Shown here piece by piece: positions 18,501 through 27,294 of a stretch of 64,000 nt of DNA. Both the position numbers and the translations under genes were made by a program. Under the pieces are notes generated by a model. It made no database searches. It saw nothing but the letters and a program-made list of their open reading frames with translations, and was not told the DNA's origin. Numbering within the stretch: position 1 is the stretch's first letter; every line of letters starts with the position of its first letter. Source of the stretch: Flavobacteriaceae bacterium CP2B (lineage in GTDB: Bacteria > Bacteroidota > Bacteroidia > Flavobacteriales > Flavobacteriaceae); contig LXTR01000029.1 in the NCBI GenBank assembly GCA_001683825.1, positions 114,204 through 178,203 of the forward strand, read 5' to 3'.

Positions 18501-18670
18501 TGTTTCACGATCTCACCGTATCTCCGCACCACTACAAGGTGCTGGTTTCCCGGCTATATAAATACGAAGATACCCGCTTTCAGGACTTCCCGCAACCCTT
18601 AAAGGGTTAATATTTAACTAAAACACCGGCCACTGGCGCCACCTGAGACAGCCCGCCGCCCTGGGGCATC

Positions 18671-19255
18671 CTACTTTGGGAACGTATCAATAAGCATCGG
18701 TATTGTGGTCAGCGCCACAATTGTAGCCCCAATTACGATGAAATACCGTCGTTTTAGCTGAAATACCTGCTGAGCCAGGAAAGCCAGGCCCAGAATGACC
18801 AGGATGACCACCACTTGGGACCCTTCGATCCCGGTGGCGAACCCCAATAGGGGCACCCCCTTTTCCGCGGTGCCGGCCATCAGCATATTGAAGTAGTTGG
18901 AAAAACCGAACCCGTGGACCAGGCCAAAAAACGCCGTGGCCGCTACATGCAGGGAAACGCCCATTGTATCTGCGTCTTTATGGAGGTATACGATATCAAA
19001 AAGGGCCGTTAACAGGATGGTTACCGGGATGAGGAATTCTATCCAGGCCGTATCGACGCTTAACAGGCCATAGGCCGAAAGCGCCAGAGACAGGCAGTGC
19101 GCTATGGTAAATACCGTTGCCAGGAGCAGGACTTTCTTCCAGCTTTTAAAGGTAAAGGGCAGGGCCAGGGCCGAAAGGAAGAGCACATGGTCATAGGCCG
19201 CAGGGTCCATCACGTGGTCAAAGCCGAGTTGGAGGTAGAAGGTGAAGTCTTGCAT
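18671..19255 (-). CDS. HupE/UreJ family membrane protein
   Basis: A 194-residue protein with about six membrane helices. It carries the HupE/UreJ signature: an early GFDHVMDPAAYDHVLFL segment, then FTIAHCLSLALSAYGL and FFGLVHGFGFSNYF with conserved His residues. Relatives are thought to be nickel or cobalt permeases accompanying hydrogenase or urease genes. No such enzyme genes lie nearby, so the metal is uncertain. It follows the TerB-DnaJ gene on the same strand after 56 bases and may share its transcript. Confidence 0.85.
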   Translation of the reverse strand: MQDFTFYLQLGFDHVMDPAAYDHVLFLSALALPFTFKSWKKVLLLATVFTIAHCLSLALSAYGLLSVDTAWIEFLIPVTILLTALFDIVYLHKDADTMGVSLHVAATAFFGLVHGFGFSNYFNMLMAGTAEKGVPLLGFATGIEGSQVVVILVILGLAFLAQQVFQLKRRYFIVIGATIVALTTIPMLIDTFPK

Positions 19256-19311
19256 GCGAAAAGGATGTGCTATTGTGTTACCATTTCAATGTTGATCCTG
19301 CTGAAGGCCGG

Positions 19312-20043
19312 TTAAATGCCCCGCTCCCGCTGTATGTCTTCATACGCCCTTTGCACCCTTTTAAACTTTTCCTCGGCACCTTTCTTGATAGCCTCGTCCT
19401 GGGTGACTACCCGGTCCGGGTGGTATTTTTTGGCCATCCGGCGATAGGCGCGTTTCACCTCTTCGTCGGAGGCCGTCTTCCCGATCTCGAGGATTTTGTA
19501 AGCTGTATCGGCAGATTTGATGAACATGGCCTTGATGCTCTCAAAATCATGCGATCCTACCCGCAGGTAAGCGGCAATTTCCTGGAGTTTTTGTATTTCC
19601 GCCGTACTCACGTTGCCATCGGCCTGGGCAATACCAAAGAGGAAGTGCAATAGCTGCAGCCGCACTTCATAGCGCGTCCGCTGGTTGAGGAATTCACAAA
19701 TACGCTGGGCGGAAATCTCGCGCTTTTTGATTACCTCGTTAAAGGTCCGGAAGATGGCATTGGCCCGTTCCTTGCCGTAGGTCCCCAAAAAATACTGGCG
19801 TACATAGTCCAACTCACGCTGGCTTACCTGCCCGTCGGCTTTGATGACGATGGAGCAAAGGGAAAGGAGGTTGAGTTCGAAATCAGCCGGGGACACCCGT
19901 TGTTTGGAAGCCTCCCCGAATACGGTGCGGGGCCCTGCGGAACCACTGAGGCTATCGATAAAGCTTCCCAACAGGAATCCGATCACCGCTCCAGGGAAGC
20001 GAAACAGGAAAAAACCCAGCAGGGCGGCGAACCATTTAATCAT
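19312..20043 (-). CDS. TerB-DnaJ fusion protein (DjlA-like co-chaperone)
   Basis: A 243-residue protein. The first 25 residues form a Gly-rich membrane anchor (LLGFFLFRFPGAVIGFLLGS). A TerB-like helical domain (about 50-165, with EADG-type LCSIVIKADGQVSQRELDY) and a C-terminal J domain follow. The J domain shows EEVKRAYRRMAKKYHPDRV with the HPD tripeptide needed to stimulate DnaK. This is the architecture of DjlA, an inner-membrane co-chaperone, though the family's targets are unclear. A perfect -7 box lies just upstream on the minus strand. The HupE-like gene follows. Confidence 0.88.
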   Translation of the reverse strand: MIKWFAALLGFFLFRFPGAVIGFLLGSFIDSLSGSAGPRTVFGEASKQRVSPADFELNLLSLCSIVIKADGQVSQRELDYVRQYFLGTYGKERANAIFRTFNEVIKKREISAQRICEFLNQRTRYEVRLQLLHFLFGIAQADGNVSTAEIQKLQEIAAYLRVGSHDFESIKAMFIKSADTAYKILEIGKTASDEEVKRAYRRMAKKYHPDRVVTQDEAIKKGAEEKFKRVQRAYEDIQRERGI

Positions 20044-20062
20044 AGATCAGCAAAAATTTCCG

Positions 20063-20070
20063 CAAAGATA
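20063..20070 (-). promoter_or_regulatory. -7 box of the TerB-DnaJ gene
   Basis: TATCTTTG on the minus strand is a perfect TAnnTTTG and ends 20 bases upstream of the start codon at 20043. Confidence 0.5.
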
Positions 20071-20115
20071 GGACAAACCCATTGAAAATGCCGGAAGGTA
20101 AACAGCGGGATGCAA

Positions 20116-20149
20116 TTGTGCCCCAAATGCGTTTAAATTCATATCTTTG
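20116..20149 (+). promoter_or_regulatory. Promoter of the bacilliredoxin gene
   Basis: TTG at 20116-20118 and TATCTTTG at 20142-20149 are separated by 23 bases. This fits the flavobacterial TTG-N(17-23)-TAnnTTTG promoter. The start codon is 32 bases downstream. Confidence 0.6.
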
Positions 20150-20180
20150 TGGCCTAAAAAGAACTTAAAAATATTAGCAT

Positions 20181-20591
20181 ATGTATCCTGCAGAATTAGT
20201 AAAACCCATGAGAGAGGACCTGGCACTGGCAGGTTTTGAAGAACTATATACCGCAGCGGCTGTAGAATCGGCCATTAACCAAAAGGGCACCACCCTGGTT
20301 GTGGTGAATTCCGTCTGTGGGTGTGCCGCAGCCAACGCCCGGCCTGGGGCCAAGCTCAGCCTTCAAAACGCCAAGACCCCCGATCACCTGGTAACCGTTT
20401 TCGCGGGGGTAGATACGGAAGCAGTGAACGCTGCCCGGAACCTGATGGTACCCTTTCCCCCCTCATCACCCAGCATGGCCCTGTTCAAGGATGGGGAACT
20501 CGTGCATATGATAGAACGCCACCATATTGAAGGGCGTCCTGCGGAACTGATCGCGGAAAACCTGATGGAAGCCTACAACGATTTCTGTTAA
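20181..20591 (+). CDS. Bacilliredoxin (BrxA/BrxB family)
   Basis: A 136-residue protein of the YphP/YqiW family with the CGC redox motif in VVVNSVCGCAAANARPGAKL near residues 49-51. In Firmicutes these enzymes remove bacillithiol from proteins; Bacteroidetes homologues are common. It is cytoplasmic and has its own well-formed promoter. A weak terminator-like hairpin lies downstream (20631-20662), overlapping the promoter of the PlsC gene. The length and motif fit the family exactly. Confidence 0.9.
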   Translation: MYPAELVKPMREDLALAGFEELYTAAAVESAINQKGTTLVVVNSVCGCAAANARPGAKLSLQNAKTPDHLVTVFAGVDTEAVNAARNLMVPFPPSSPSMALFKDGELVHMIERHHIEGRPAELIAENLMEAYNDFC

Positions 20592-20601
20592 GCCCCCGCT
20601 G

Positions 20602-20628
20602 TTGGATTACAGCAATAAAATATCTTTG
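20602..20628 (+). promoter_or_regulatory. Probable promoter of plsC
   Basis: TTG (20602-20604) and a perfect TATCTTTG (20621-20628) are 16 bases apart, 40 bases before the plsC start. A second perfect TATTTTTG at 20656-20663 is too close to the start codon unless the message is almost leaderless. Confidence 0.45.
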
Positions 20629-20630
20629 AG

Positions 20631-20662
20631 AAACCGTTCGTAAAGGGCGGTTTTTTATTTTT
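20631..20662 (+). terminator. Weak terminator after the bacilliredoxin gene
   Basis: AAACCG and CGGTTT form a six-base stem with an 11-base loop, followed by TTTATTTTT. It lies between the plsC -7 box and the plsC start, so it could also act on the plsC leader. Confidence 0.35.
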
Positions 20663-20667
20663 GCCCT

Positions 20668-21405
20668 ATGAGGAAACTGCTCGCTTACCCACTGAACATC
20701 CTGTTCTTTATCAGCTTTGGACTGTTGTTGGTGACCTTCCACCCTATTCAATGGTTTTGCCTGAATGTCCTGGGCTATAAAGCACATGCCCGCAGTGTGA
20801 GTATCCTTAACCTGGGGATCATGGGCTGCACCCTGCTCCTGGGTACGCGGTATACCTTTAGCAACCCCCATAAGATCCCCACAGACCGGCCCCTGATCCT
20901 GGTATCCAACCACCAGAGCATGTTTGACATCCCCCCCATCATCTGGTACATGCGCCGGCACCATCCCAAATTTGTAAGCAAGATAGAACTGGGTAAGGGC
21001 ATCCCCAGCGTATCCTATAATTTGCGCCATGGTGGGTCGGCCCTGATCAACCGCAAAGACAGCAGGCAGGCCCTGGCGGAAATCACCAAATTGGGGCGTT
21101 ATATAGAAAGGCACAACCGCACTGCCGTCATCTTCCCGGAAGGGACGAGGAGCCGTACAGGCCACCCGAAAAAATTCCAGCCCATGGGGCTGAAAGTCCT
21201 GATGAAAAATGCCCCCAACGCCTTGCTGGCTGCGGTGAGCATCAACAATTCCTGGAAGTTGATGCGCTGGGGTAAATTTCCCTATGGCATAGGGCAGCAC
21301 CTGAAATTCCGGGTACACACGCCCATCGAAAACAGCGGGGATCCCGATGCCCTGATTGCCCAACTGGAAGCCCAGGTAACCCATGGTATACACGTGGAAT
21401 CATGA
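20668..21405 (+). CDS. plsC: 1-acyl-sn-glycerol-3-phosphate acyltransferase
   Basis: A 245-residue membrane-associated acyltransferase. The N-terminus carries hydrophobic segments (LNILFFISFGLLLVTF). The catalytic NHQSMFD (H-x4-D) motif lies near residue 90 and the substrate-binding FPEGTRSR motif near 155. It adds the second acyl chain to lysophosphatidic acid in phospholipid synthesis at the inner membrane. The HD-domain gene overlaps its stop by four bases (ATGA), so the two are translationally coupled. Confidence 0.93.
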   Translation: MRKLLAYPLNILFFISFGLLLVTFHPIQWFCLNVLGYKAHARSVSILNLGIMGCTLLLGTRYTFSNPHKIPTDRPLILVSNHQSMFDIPPIIWYMRRHHPKFVSKIELGKGIPSVSYNLRHGGSALINRKDSRQALAEITKLGRYIERHNRTAVIFPEGTRSRTGHPKKFQPMGLKVLMKNAPNALLAAVSINNSWKLMRWGKFPYGIGQHLKFRVHTPIENSGDPDALIAQLEAQVTHGIHVES

Positions 21406-22064
21406 CAGACGCAACCCTTGTAGAAAAGACCATCGACTATATCCGTGAGCAGCTGGAAGGTGCCGAAGGCGGGCACGACTGGTTCCATACCCAGCGGGTA
21501 TTCAAGAATACCCTGCTCATTGCCAGGGATGAGGAGGTGGATGTCCTGGTCGTAAGCCTGGGCGCCCTCCTGCACGACGTAGCCGATGCCAAATTCCACG
21601 GAGGGGACGAAAGTATCGGGCCCAAAAAAGCCGGGGAGTTCCTCCGTTCCTTAAAGGTTCCGAAAAAAACCATCGCCCACGTGGTAAAGATCGTCAAGTA
21701 CAGTTCTTTTAAGAACAGCCTGGACAAAAAGGGCAAAGGCCGCTTTACGTCCAGGGAGCTGCAGGTGGTGCAAGACGCAGACCGCCTGGATGCCATGGGG
21801 GCTATTGGCATTGCCCGGGCCTTTAATTACGGCGGGTATAAAAACCGCCCCCTGTACAACCCGGATGTCCCTCCAAAGCCCAATATGAGCAAAGCCGCCT
21901 ATAAAAAATCCGATGGCCCTACCATCAACCATTTTTACGAGAAGCTGCTCTTGCTCAAAGAAGGGATGCAAACCGCGACCGGCAGGAAACTGGCCGAAGA
22001 ACGCCACCAGTTTATGCTGCAATTCCTGGAGCAGTTCTACCGGGAGTGGAACGGGCAAGCCTGA
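21402..22064 (+). CDS. HD-domain phosphohydrolase (YedJ-like)
   Basis: A 220-residue cytoplasmic protein. The metal-binding HD superfamily pattern is present: HDWFHTQRV, then LGALLHDVADAKFHGGD (the HD pair) and a later Asp in VQDADRLDAMGAIGIARAF. The RLDAMGAIGIAR ending is characteristic of the YedJ group of HD proteins. The substrate of the group is not established; nucleotides or phosphate esters are usual for HD enzymes. The ATGA overlap with plsC indicates an operon. Confidence 0.88.
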   Translation: MTDATLVEKTIDYIREQLEGAEGGHDWFHTQRVFKNTLLIARDEEVDVLVVSLGALLHDVADAKFHGGDESIGPKKAGEFLRSLKVPKKTIAHVVKIVKYSSFKNSLDKKGKGRFTSRELQVVQDADRLDAMGAIGIARAFNYGGYKNRPLYNPDVPPKPNMSKAAYKKSDGPTINHFYEKLLLLKEGMQTATGRKLAEERHQFMLQFLEQFYREWNGQA

Positions 22065-22177
22065 ACGGGCGGCCCATCTGTCTCATGACCCATCCCCCGC
22101 TTCCCGGCGCCCTTTACGGCTTGCTATTTTTTCGTACCTTCCCCTCTCCTTTTTTAACATAAACTCCATACAATACC

Positions 22178-23587
22178 ATGCAAAGAAGAAAATTCATCAA
22201 AAACGCTGCGGCCTCTTCAGCCGCCTTTTCGATTGTGCCGAGTTACGTACTGGGCAAGGGACATACCCCCCCGAGTGACACGCTCTATGTGGCCGCCTTT
22301 GGGGTGGGTGGGCGTGGCGCTTCTGTCATGAACGGCCTGGATGAAACCGGAAAGGTGAAATATGTAAGCCTGTGCGACGTAGATGAAAGGAGGGCCGCCG
22401 ATAGTTTTAAGAAATACGAAAACGTCCCCCGGTACAAGGATTTCCGGAAGGTATACGACAAGCACCTCGGGGACATCGATGCCATCATGGTAGCCACCCC
22501 GGACCATACCCATGCCAGCATCGCCCTGCCCTTTATGAGGGCCAAAAAGCATGCCTATGTAGAAAAGCCCCTCACCCACAATATCAATGAGGCCCGGCAG
22601 ATGACCCGGGTGGCCAGGGAGAACGGCATTGTCACCCAGATGGGCAACCAGGGGGCTTCGAGCGATGGAAGCCGGGAAGCCCGGGAGTGGATAGATTCGG
22701 GGGTTATTGGCAAGGTGGAACGGGTAGATTGCTGGACCAACAGGCCGGTATGGCCCCAAGGGGTCCCGCTGCCCACAGAAAAACACCAGGTACCCAAAGA
22801 ACTGGACTGGGACCTTTGGCTCGGGCCGGCCGCTATGCGCGATTACAACCAGGCCTACCTGCCGTTTAAATGGCGGGGGTGGTGGGACTTTGGCACCGGG
22901 GCCCTGGGCGATATGGGCTGCCACATCATGGAAACGCCTTTCAGTGTACTCGACCTGGGGTACCCCACAGAGGCCGAAGCCAGTTGCACCACCAATTGGG
23001 TGGGCGACTTTGTGGAAGCGGATTACAGCGAGTCCTGCCCCGCATCCTCTATCGTACGCCTAAAATTCAATACCGCCGCCCATGGGGACATTGCCCTGAA
23101 CTGGTATGACGGCGGGTTGAAACCCGACCTCCCGGACGAACTGAAGGACGGGGAAACCATAGGCGATAACGGGGGAGGCTCCATTTTCTACGGCACCAAG
23201 GGGATCCTGATTTGCGATACCTATTCAAGGAATGCCAGGCTGGTCCCTTCGGGCCTCATGGGCCTGCTCAACAAACCGGAGCCCTACCTCAAAAGGGTGG
23301 AAGGCGATATCAGCGGCCACCAGCGCAACTGGGTAGAGGCCTGCCTCAACGGGGGCGAAACCTCCTCGAATTTCGAGAAGTCGGGACCCCTCACAGAGGC
23401 AGTCCTGATGGGGAACCTGGCCATCAAGGCCTACCAGTACAAGGAACCCAATGAGAATGGCAGGGGATTTGCCTATCCGGGAAGGCGCAAGATCCTCTGG
23501 GATGGCCAGAACATGAACGTTACCAATTGGGACAAGGCCAATGAATGGGTACGTGGCAGTTACAGAAAAGGATGGGAGCTGAGCTAG
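22178..23587 (+). CDS. Gfo/Idh/MocA family oxidoreductase with Tat signal
   Basis: A 469-residue protein. It begins MQRRKFIKNAAASSAAFSIV, a twin-arginine signal, so it is expected in the periplasm with a pre-bound nicotinamide cofactor. The Rossmann region (VAAFGVGGRGASV), the catalytic Lys motif YVEKPLTHN and a downstream GALGDMGCHIMETPF segment with the active-site His are visible. The C-terminus (WVRGSYRKGWELS) matches long Bacteroidetes members acting on sugars or 3-keto-glycosides. It is monocistronic, with a strong terminator after it. It may work with the DUF1080 and GMC proteins elsewhere in the window; this is inference. Confidence 0.9.
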   Translation: MQRRKFIKNAAASSAAFSIVPSYVLGKGHTPPSDTLYVAAFGVGGRGASVMNGLDETGKVKYVSLCDVDERRAADSFKKYENVPRYKDFRKVYDKHLGDIDAIMVATPDHTHASIALPFMRAKKHAYVEKPLTHNINEARQMTRVARENGIVTQMGNQGASSDGSREAREWIDSGVIGKVERVDCWTNRPVWPQGVPLPTEKHQVPKELDWDLWLGPAAMRDYNQAYLPFKWRGWWDFGTGALGDMGCHIMETPFSVLDLGYPTEAEASCTTNWVGDFVEADYSESCPASSIVRLKFNTAAHGDIALNWYDGGLKPDLPDELKDGETIGDNGGGSIFYGTKGILICDTYSRNARLVPSGLMGLLNKPEPYLKRVEGDISGHQRNWVEACLNGGETSSNFEKSGPLTEAVLMGNLAIKAYQYKEPNENGRGFAYPGRRKILWDGQNMNVTNWDKANEWVRGSYRKGWELS

Positions 23588-23613
23588 CCTAAAGCTCCTG
23601 CCTGCATTGATTC

Positions 23614-23649
23614 AAGCACCCGCATTTTCTTTTGCAGGTGCTTTTTTTT
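23614..23649 (+). terminator. Rho-independent terminator
   Basis: AAGCACCCGCA pairs with TGCAGGTGCTT (one mismatch) around a TTTTCTTT loop and is followed by eight T residues. It ends the Gfo/Idh/MocA transcript, 27 bases past its stop. Confidence 0.85.
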
Positions 23650-23720
23650 GTCGGATCCTTTGAACGAAGTACTTATTGTGTTACAAGATGTGTACGTTGG
23701 GGCAAAGCTGCCAGACGATC

Positions 23721-24794
23721 CTAGAACATGCGTAACTGTCCCGACTTATAGGGCTCATGGAGGCCGGTATCCAGTTTGGGGAACGATCTTCCCCTGAAAT
23801 ATTTCCTTTTGGCCAGGGCTGCCATGGCGTGGATCTGTTTGGACAGCTGCCCCTCCCCTTTGTTCCTGACCCCGAAGCGGCTATCGTTGAGGCTGCCCCC
23901 GTGGCAGGCAGCGATCTGTTGCAATACCTTCTCTGCCCGGCCGGGCATGGTTTTACGGATCCATTCGGTGAAGATCTGCCCTATTGCCCCGTTGAGGCGG
24001 ACCACGGTCAAGCCAAAGGACAGGGCCCCATGTTCCGCTACGGCCCTGGCCAGCGGCAATACTTCGTGGCTGTTGATCCCGGGGATGATGGGGGCGAGCA
24101 TGGCATTTACCGGGATGTCGTTGGCGGTCAGGGTCCTGATGGTTTCCAGCCGCTTTTGGATGGTGGTGGTCCTGGGCTCCAGGACCCTCCTTGTTTCCTC
24201 GGATAAGGAAGTCACCGAGACATTGACGCCCACCAGGCCATCAGCGGCCAATGCCTTCAGCAGGTCCAGGTCATTGAGGACCGCCGCATTCTTGGTGATG
24301 ATCCCTACCGGGTGGCGGTATTTTAAAAACACCTCCAGGCATTGGCGGGTGAGCCGGAATTGCTGTTCGGCCGGCTGGTAGCAATCCGTATTCCCGGAGA
24401 GGACTATGGGCGCCGCCTTCCAGTTGCTGGAGCGAAGTTTTTCGTCCAGCAATTGCGGGGCATTGGTTTTTATGAGGATGGTCTGTTCAAAATCCAGGCC
24501 GGCACTGTAGCCCCAGTACTCATGGGTATTGCGCGCATAGCAATAGATACATCCATGCTCACATCCCTGGTAGGGATTCAGGGACCATTGCATGCCCACA
24601 TCGGGGCTGGTTACCTTATTGACCACCGTTTTGGGGAAGATGGGGAGGTAGCGGGTCTGCACCGGCCGAGCCGTTTCCCCTTCCCTTTCGCAAAATTCCA
24701 GGAAATCGCTCCGGGTTTCGTGCCGGTGTTGCAGGAATTTGTTGGGGGGATTCCCCTGGGCACCCCGCCCCCTGATGTACTTTTTATGTTCCAT
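23721..24794 (-). CDS. PA0069-type radical SAM protein
   Basis: A 357-residue protein with the radical SAM Cys motif in CEHGCIYCYARNTHEYW (CxxxCxxC, binding the 4Fe-4S cluster and S-adenosylmethionine). The family start IRGRGAQGNPPNKF and the SPDVGMQWSLNPYQGCEHG lead-in match the PA0069 family, related in form to spore photoproduct lyase. The reaction of the family is not known. The frame opens 12 codons upstream at 24830. However, a perfect -7 box (24809-24816) lies inside that extension, so the ATG at 24794 is preferred. Confidence 0.9.
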   Translation of the reverse strand: MEHKKYIRGRGAQGNPPNKFLQHRHETRSDFLEFCEREGETARPVQTRYLPIFPKTVVNKVTSPDVGMQWSLNPYQGCEHGCIYCYARNTHEYWGYSAGLDFEQTILIKTNAPQLLDEKLRSSNWKAAPIVLSGNTDCYQPAEQQFRLTRQCLEVFLKYRHPVGIITKNAAVLNDLDLLKALAADGLVGVNVSVTSLSEETRRVLEPRTTTIQKRLETIRTLTANDIPVNAMLAPIIPGINSHEVLPLARAVAEHGALSFGLTVVRLNGAIGQIFTEWIRKTMPGRAEKVLQQIAACHGGSLNDSRFGVRNKGEGQLSKQIHAMAALAKRKYFRGRSFPKLDTGLHEPYKSGQLRMF

Positions 24795-24808
24795 GTTGGG
24801 AATATATC

Positions 24809-24816
24809 CAAATATA
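24809..24816 (-). promoter_or_regulatory. -7 box of the radical SAM gene
   Basis: TATATTTG on the minus strand is a perfect TAnnTTTG, 14 bases before the ATG at 24794. It lies in an AT-rich segment that also contains overlapping short inverted repeats. Confidence 0.4.
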
Positions 24817-24934
24817 TGGAATATTTCCATAGCATCATGTACCTACCTGCCAAATATGCCAAGCCAGAAACACGGTAGAAGAACAGGACCCCACCGGGTA
24901 GCCAGGCTAAAAATTCAGGGAGTACCGTTCGGGT

Positions 24935-26485
24935 TTATTTCATAGCTACCCTGACCAATTGTTTCCTGCTGCCGCGTTTGGCATAGAATAGCAGTTGGTC
25001 TTCAAGGGCATCTATCAGGGGTTTGGACACCATCAATGGGAGGCGGGCCTCGCTGCCGTCTATGATTTTTTCATAGCGCATTTTGCCTTCTTTGTTGAGT
25101 TGGATGACAAACACGTTGCGGTTGGCACTCAGTCCCTGCTTAAAAATGAGGCGTTCGTTATTGAGCAGTTGAGGGTTATCTGCGGCGGTGCAGATAAAGA
25201 AATAGGTATCCCCGTCTTTGGTGTAGGCCGTATAGGAGGCATAGTCCCCGTCGCCCTGGGTGACCTCTGCCTTGTTGATATTCCGCGCCCACAACAAGTT
25301 GCCCTGGGCATCCAGCTTGGCACTGACAATATCGTTGTAGTGGAAGCGCTCAACCGCCATGCGGCCCCCGGCGCCGTTATACTGAATGCTGTTGGTTACA
25401 AAATACTCCTCTGCATTGAACAGCAGGTGGTTATCCTCGGTAAAGCTCACGCTTTTAAAGACCAGGTTTTTAATCTCCTTATCGTCTTCTTTCCCAAATT
25501 TGTCGAACATGAACTGGGCAGAAAACGGGTTGTACTTTTTGGTGTGTATCTCCAGGGTTTGCGGGTCCAGCTCAAAATAGCCAAGGCCGTTGTAGCGGTT
25601 GTCCTTGCGGTCTGCATAAAACCCCACACACAGGAGGTCATTTCCCCGCATGACCGGCTTCAGGCCTTCCGAATACTTATCGGGGTCATCAAAAGTCCGG
25701 GTTTTAATCCCGTCCGAGGAGAGCATGACCATTTCGTACTGGAATTTACGTTCCAGGGCTGAAAAACGCCGTTTCTTGTAATAGGCCTTGCCAACCAGGA
25801 ACGCCCGGTCCAGGTTTTTTGAAAAAGCGATATTCTCAAAGGCGTAGTTCTTTTCTTCCACCTCATCCGAGAAGTCGTGTTCCTGCAGTTTCTGCAGGGA
25901 TGCATTGAAGAAATGGATCTGGTGTTTGTTCACCTTCCCCTTTTTGTAATGGGTACTGATCACAAAGGCCGATTTAGCTTCGTCGAACAAGGCTGTGGTC
26001 GTAAAGCCAGAGTTAAAGTTCCGGTTGTAGTAGTTGCGGTCCAGCGGGTTCTGTACGGGGTCTGAGTAGACTTTTAAAAGGGTTTGTTCCGTGAAACTAA
26101 AGCCAGTAAGGGGCGAGCGGTGCACGACATAGTCATAGGAAAAGCTGCTTTCGTTGTACCGGAGGAAGAGGAGGTACAATTGCCCGTTCTGGATCCAACC
26201 TTCTACCAGCTCGGGGCCTTTTAACTTATAGTTGAACTCCGACACCAGTTCCAAATCTTGGTTGTATTGTTCTATATAATAGCCTTTTGGCCTCAGGATA
26301 AGGCCTGTATAGTATGCCCTAACCAGGACAAAACCCCCTTGCCCGTCCTCGGATACGGAAACCAGGTTGGAATACTTGTACTTATCGGGGTATTTCTCGC
26401 CAAAGGTATAGGCAATGGGCATTTCCTGCGCCATACCCAGCATACAGACAAAGGCCAGCAGCAATGGCATGCAAAGGTGTTTCAT
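24935..26485 (-). CDS. Secreted protein of unknown function, probable beta-propeller
   Basis: A 516-residue protein with a signal peptide (about 1-19, ending GMAQ). The rest consists of regularly spaced beta-type segments alternating with 'actor and event' phrases common in propellers (LVSVSEDGQGGFVLVRAYY, GQLYLLFLRYNESS, NLLWARNINKAE, DGDTYFFICTAAD). A six- or seven-bladed propeller exported to the periplasm or surface is plausible. No T9SS sorting tail is evident. It is the last gene of a minus-strand operon with an enoyl-CoA hydratase and a histidine kinase (26-base gap). I do not recognise a named family. Confidence 0.65.
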   Translation of the reverse strand: MKHLCMPLLLAFVCMLGMAQEMPIAYTFGEKYPDKYKYSNLVSVSEDGQGGFVLVRAYYTGLILRPKGYYIEQYNQDLELVSEFNYKLKGPELVEGWIQNGQLYLLFLRYNESSFSYDYVVHRSPLTGFSFTEQTLLKVYSDPVQNPLDRNYYNRNFNSGFTTTALFDEAKSAFVISTHYKKGKVNKHQIHFFNASLQKLQEHDFSDEVEEKNYAFENIAFSKNLDRAFLVGKAYYKKRRFSALERKFQYEMVMLSSDGIKTRTFDDPDKYSEGLKPVMRGNDLLCVGFYADRKDNRYNGLGYFELDPQTLEIHTKKYNPFSAQFMFDKFGKEDDKEIKNLVFKSVSFTEDNHLLFNAEEYFVTNSIQYNGAGGRMAVERFHYNDIVSAKLDAQGNLLWARNINKAEVTQGDGDYASYTAYTKDGDTYFFICTAADNPQLLNNERLIFKQGLSANRNVFVIQLNKEGKMRYEKIIDGSEARLPLMVSKPLIDALEDQLLFYAKRGSRKQLVRVAMK

Positions 26486-26511
26486 AAAGGGTTTATTTGG
26501 TTGGATGCGGG

Positions 26512-27294
26512 CTAGGCTCCGGGGAATTTCGCCTTTCGTTTCTCCAGGAAAGCAGTGGTCCCTTCTTTAAAATCTTCGGTACCGAAGCATTCCCCAAAGG
26601 CGTTGATCTCGGTTTTAAACCCGTCTTTATCATACTTAAAACCCGCATTTACCGCTTTTATTGCGTAGCGAACGGCCACCGGCGAGTTATTCGCGATCTT
26701 TAGTGCCACTTTCTTTGCGTGCGGCATTAGTTCTTCCAGGGCGACCACATCGTTCACCAGCCCGTATTCCAGGCCTTTCTCGGCCTCTATCATCCCTCCG
26801 GTCATGATCATTTCAAAGGCCCTGCCCTTGCCAACCAGTTGCGGCAGGCGTTGGGTACCGCCGTAGCCGGGAATGACCCCCAGCGATACTTCCGGCAGGC
26901 CGAGGCGGGCATTGTGGCTTGCCACCCGGAAGTGGCAGGCCATCGCCAATTCAAGTCCGCCCCCCAGGGCATATCCGTTAACGGCGGCAATCACCGGGGT
27001 GCCCAGGTTTTCGACCAGGTCAAAGAGTTTTTCCTGCCCCCCAGCCGCCAGGGCGGTGCCTTCCTTTACGGAGAAGTGGGCAAACTCAGAAATATCGGCC
27101 CCGGCCACAAAGGCTTTGCCGCCCTTGCCGGTAAGGAGGATCACCCGGATCTCCGGGTTGGCATCCAGGGCTGTAAAGGCCTGGTGCAGTTCTGCTATGG
27201 TAGCCTTGTTGAGGGCGTTGAGCTTATCGGGCCTGTTGATGGTCAGGGTTGCCAGAGGGGCCTCCTCCACCAGGAGGATGTTCTTGAATTTCAT
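26512..27294 (-). CDS. Enoyl-CoA hydratase/isomerase family protein
   Basis: A 260-residue crotonase-fold enzyme. The oxyanion-hole segments are visible: KAFVAGADISEFAHF near residue 63-77 and AAVNGYALGGGLELAMAC near residue 100-117. The catalytic Glu region follows in LPEVSLGVIPGYGGTQRL. The pattern fits a short-chain enoyl-CoA hydratase of fatty-acid or amino-acid catabolism. Its start overlaps the stop of the histidine kinase gene (ATGA), an odd partnership. The secreted protein gene follows after 26 bases. Confidence 0.92.
   Translation of the reverse strand: MKFKNILLVEEAPLATLTINRPDKLNALNKATIAELHQAFTALDANPEIRVILLTGKGGKAFVAGADISEFAHFSVKEGTALAAGGQEKLFDLVENLGTPVIAAVNGYALGGGLELAMACHFRVASHNARLGLPEVSLGVIPGYGGTQRLPQLVGKGRAFEMIMTGGMIEAEKGLEYGLVNDVVALEELMPHAKKVALKIANNSPVAVRYAIKAVNAGFKYDKDGFKTEINAFGECFGTEDFKEGTTAFLEKRKAKFPGA

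Noticed and set aside
20485..21393. Minus-strand frame opposite plsC
   Set aside because: Antisense to a recognised gene, and no motif.
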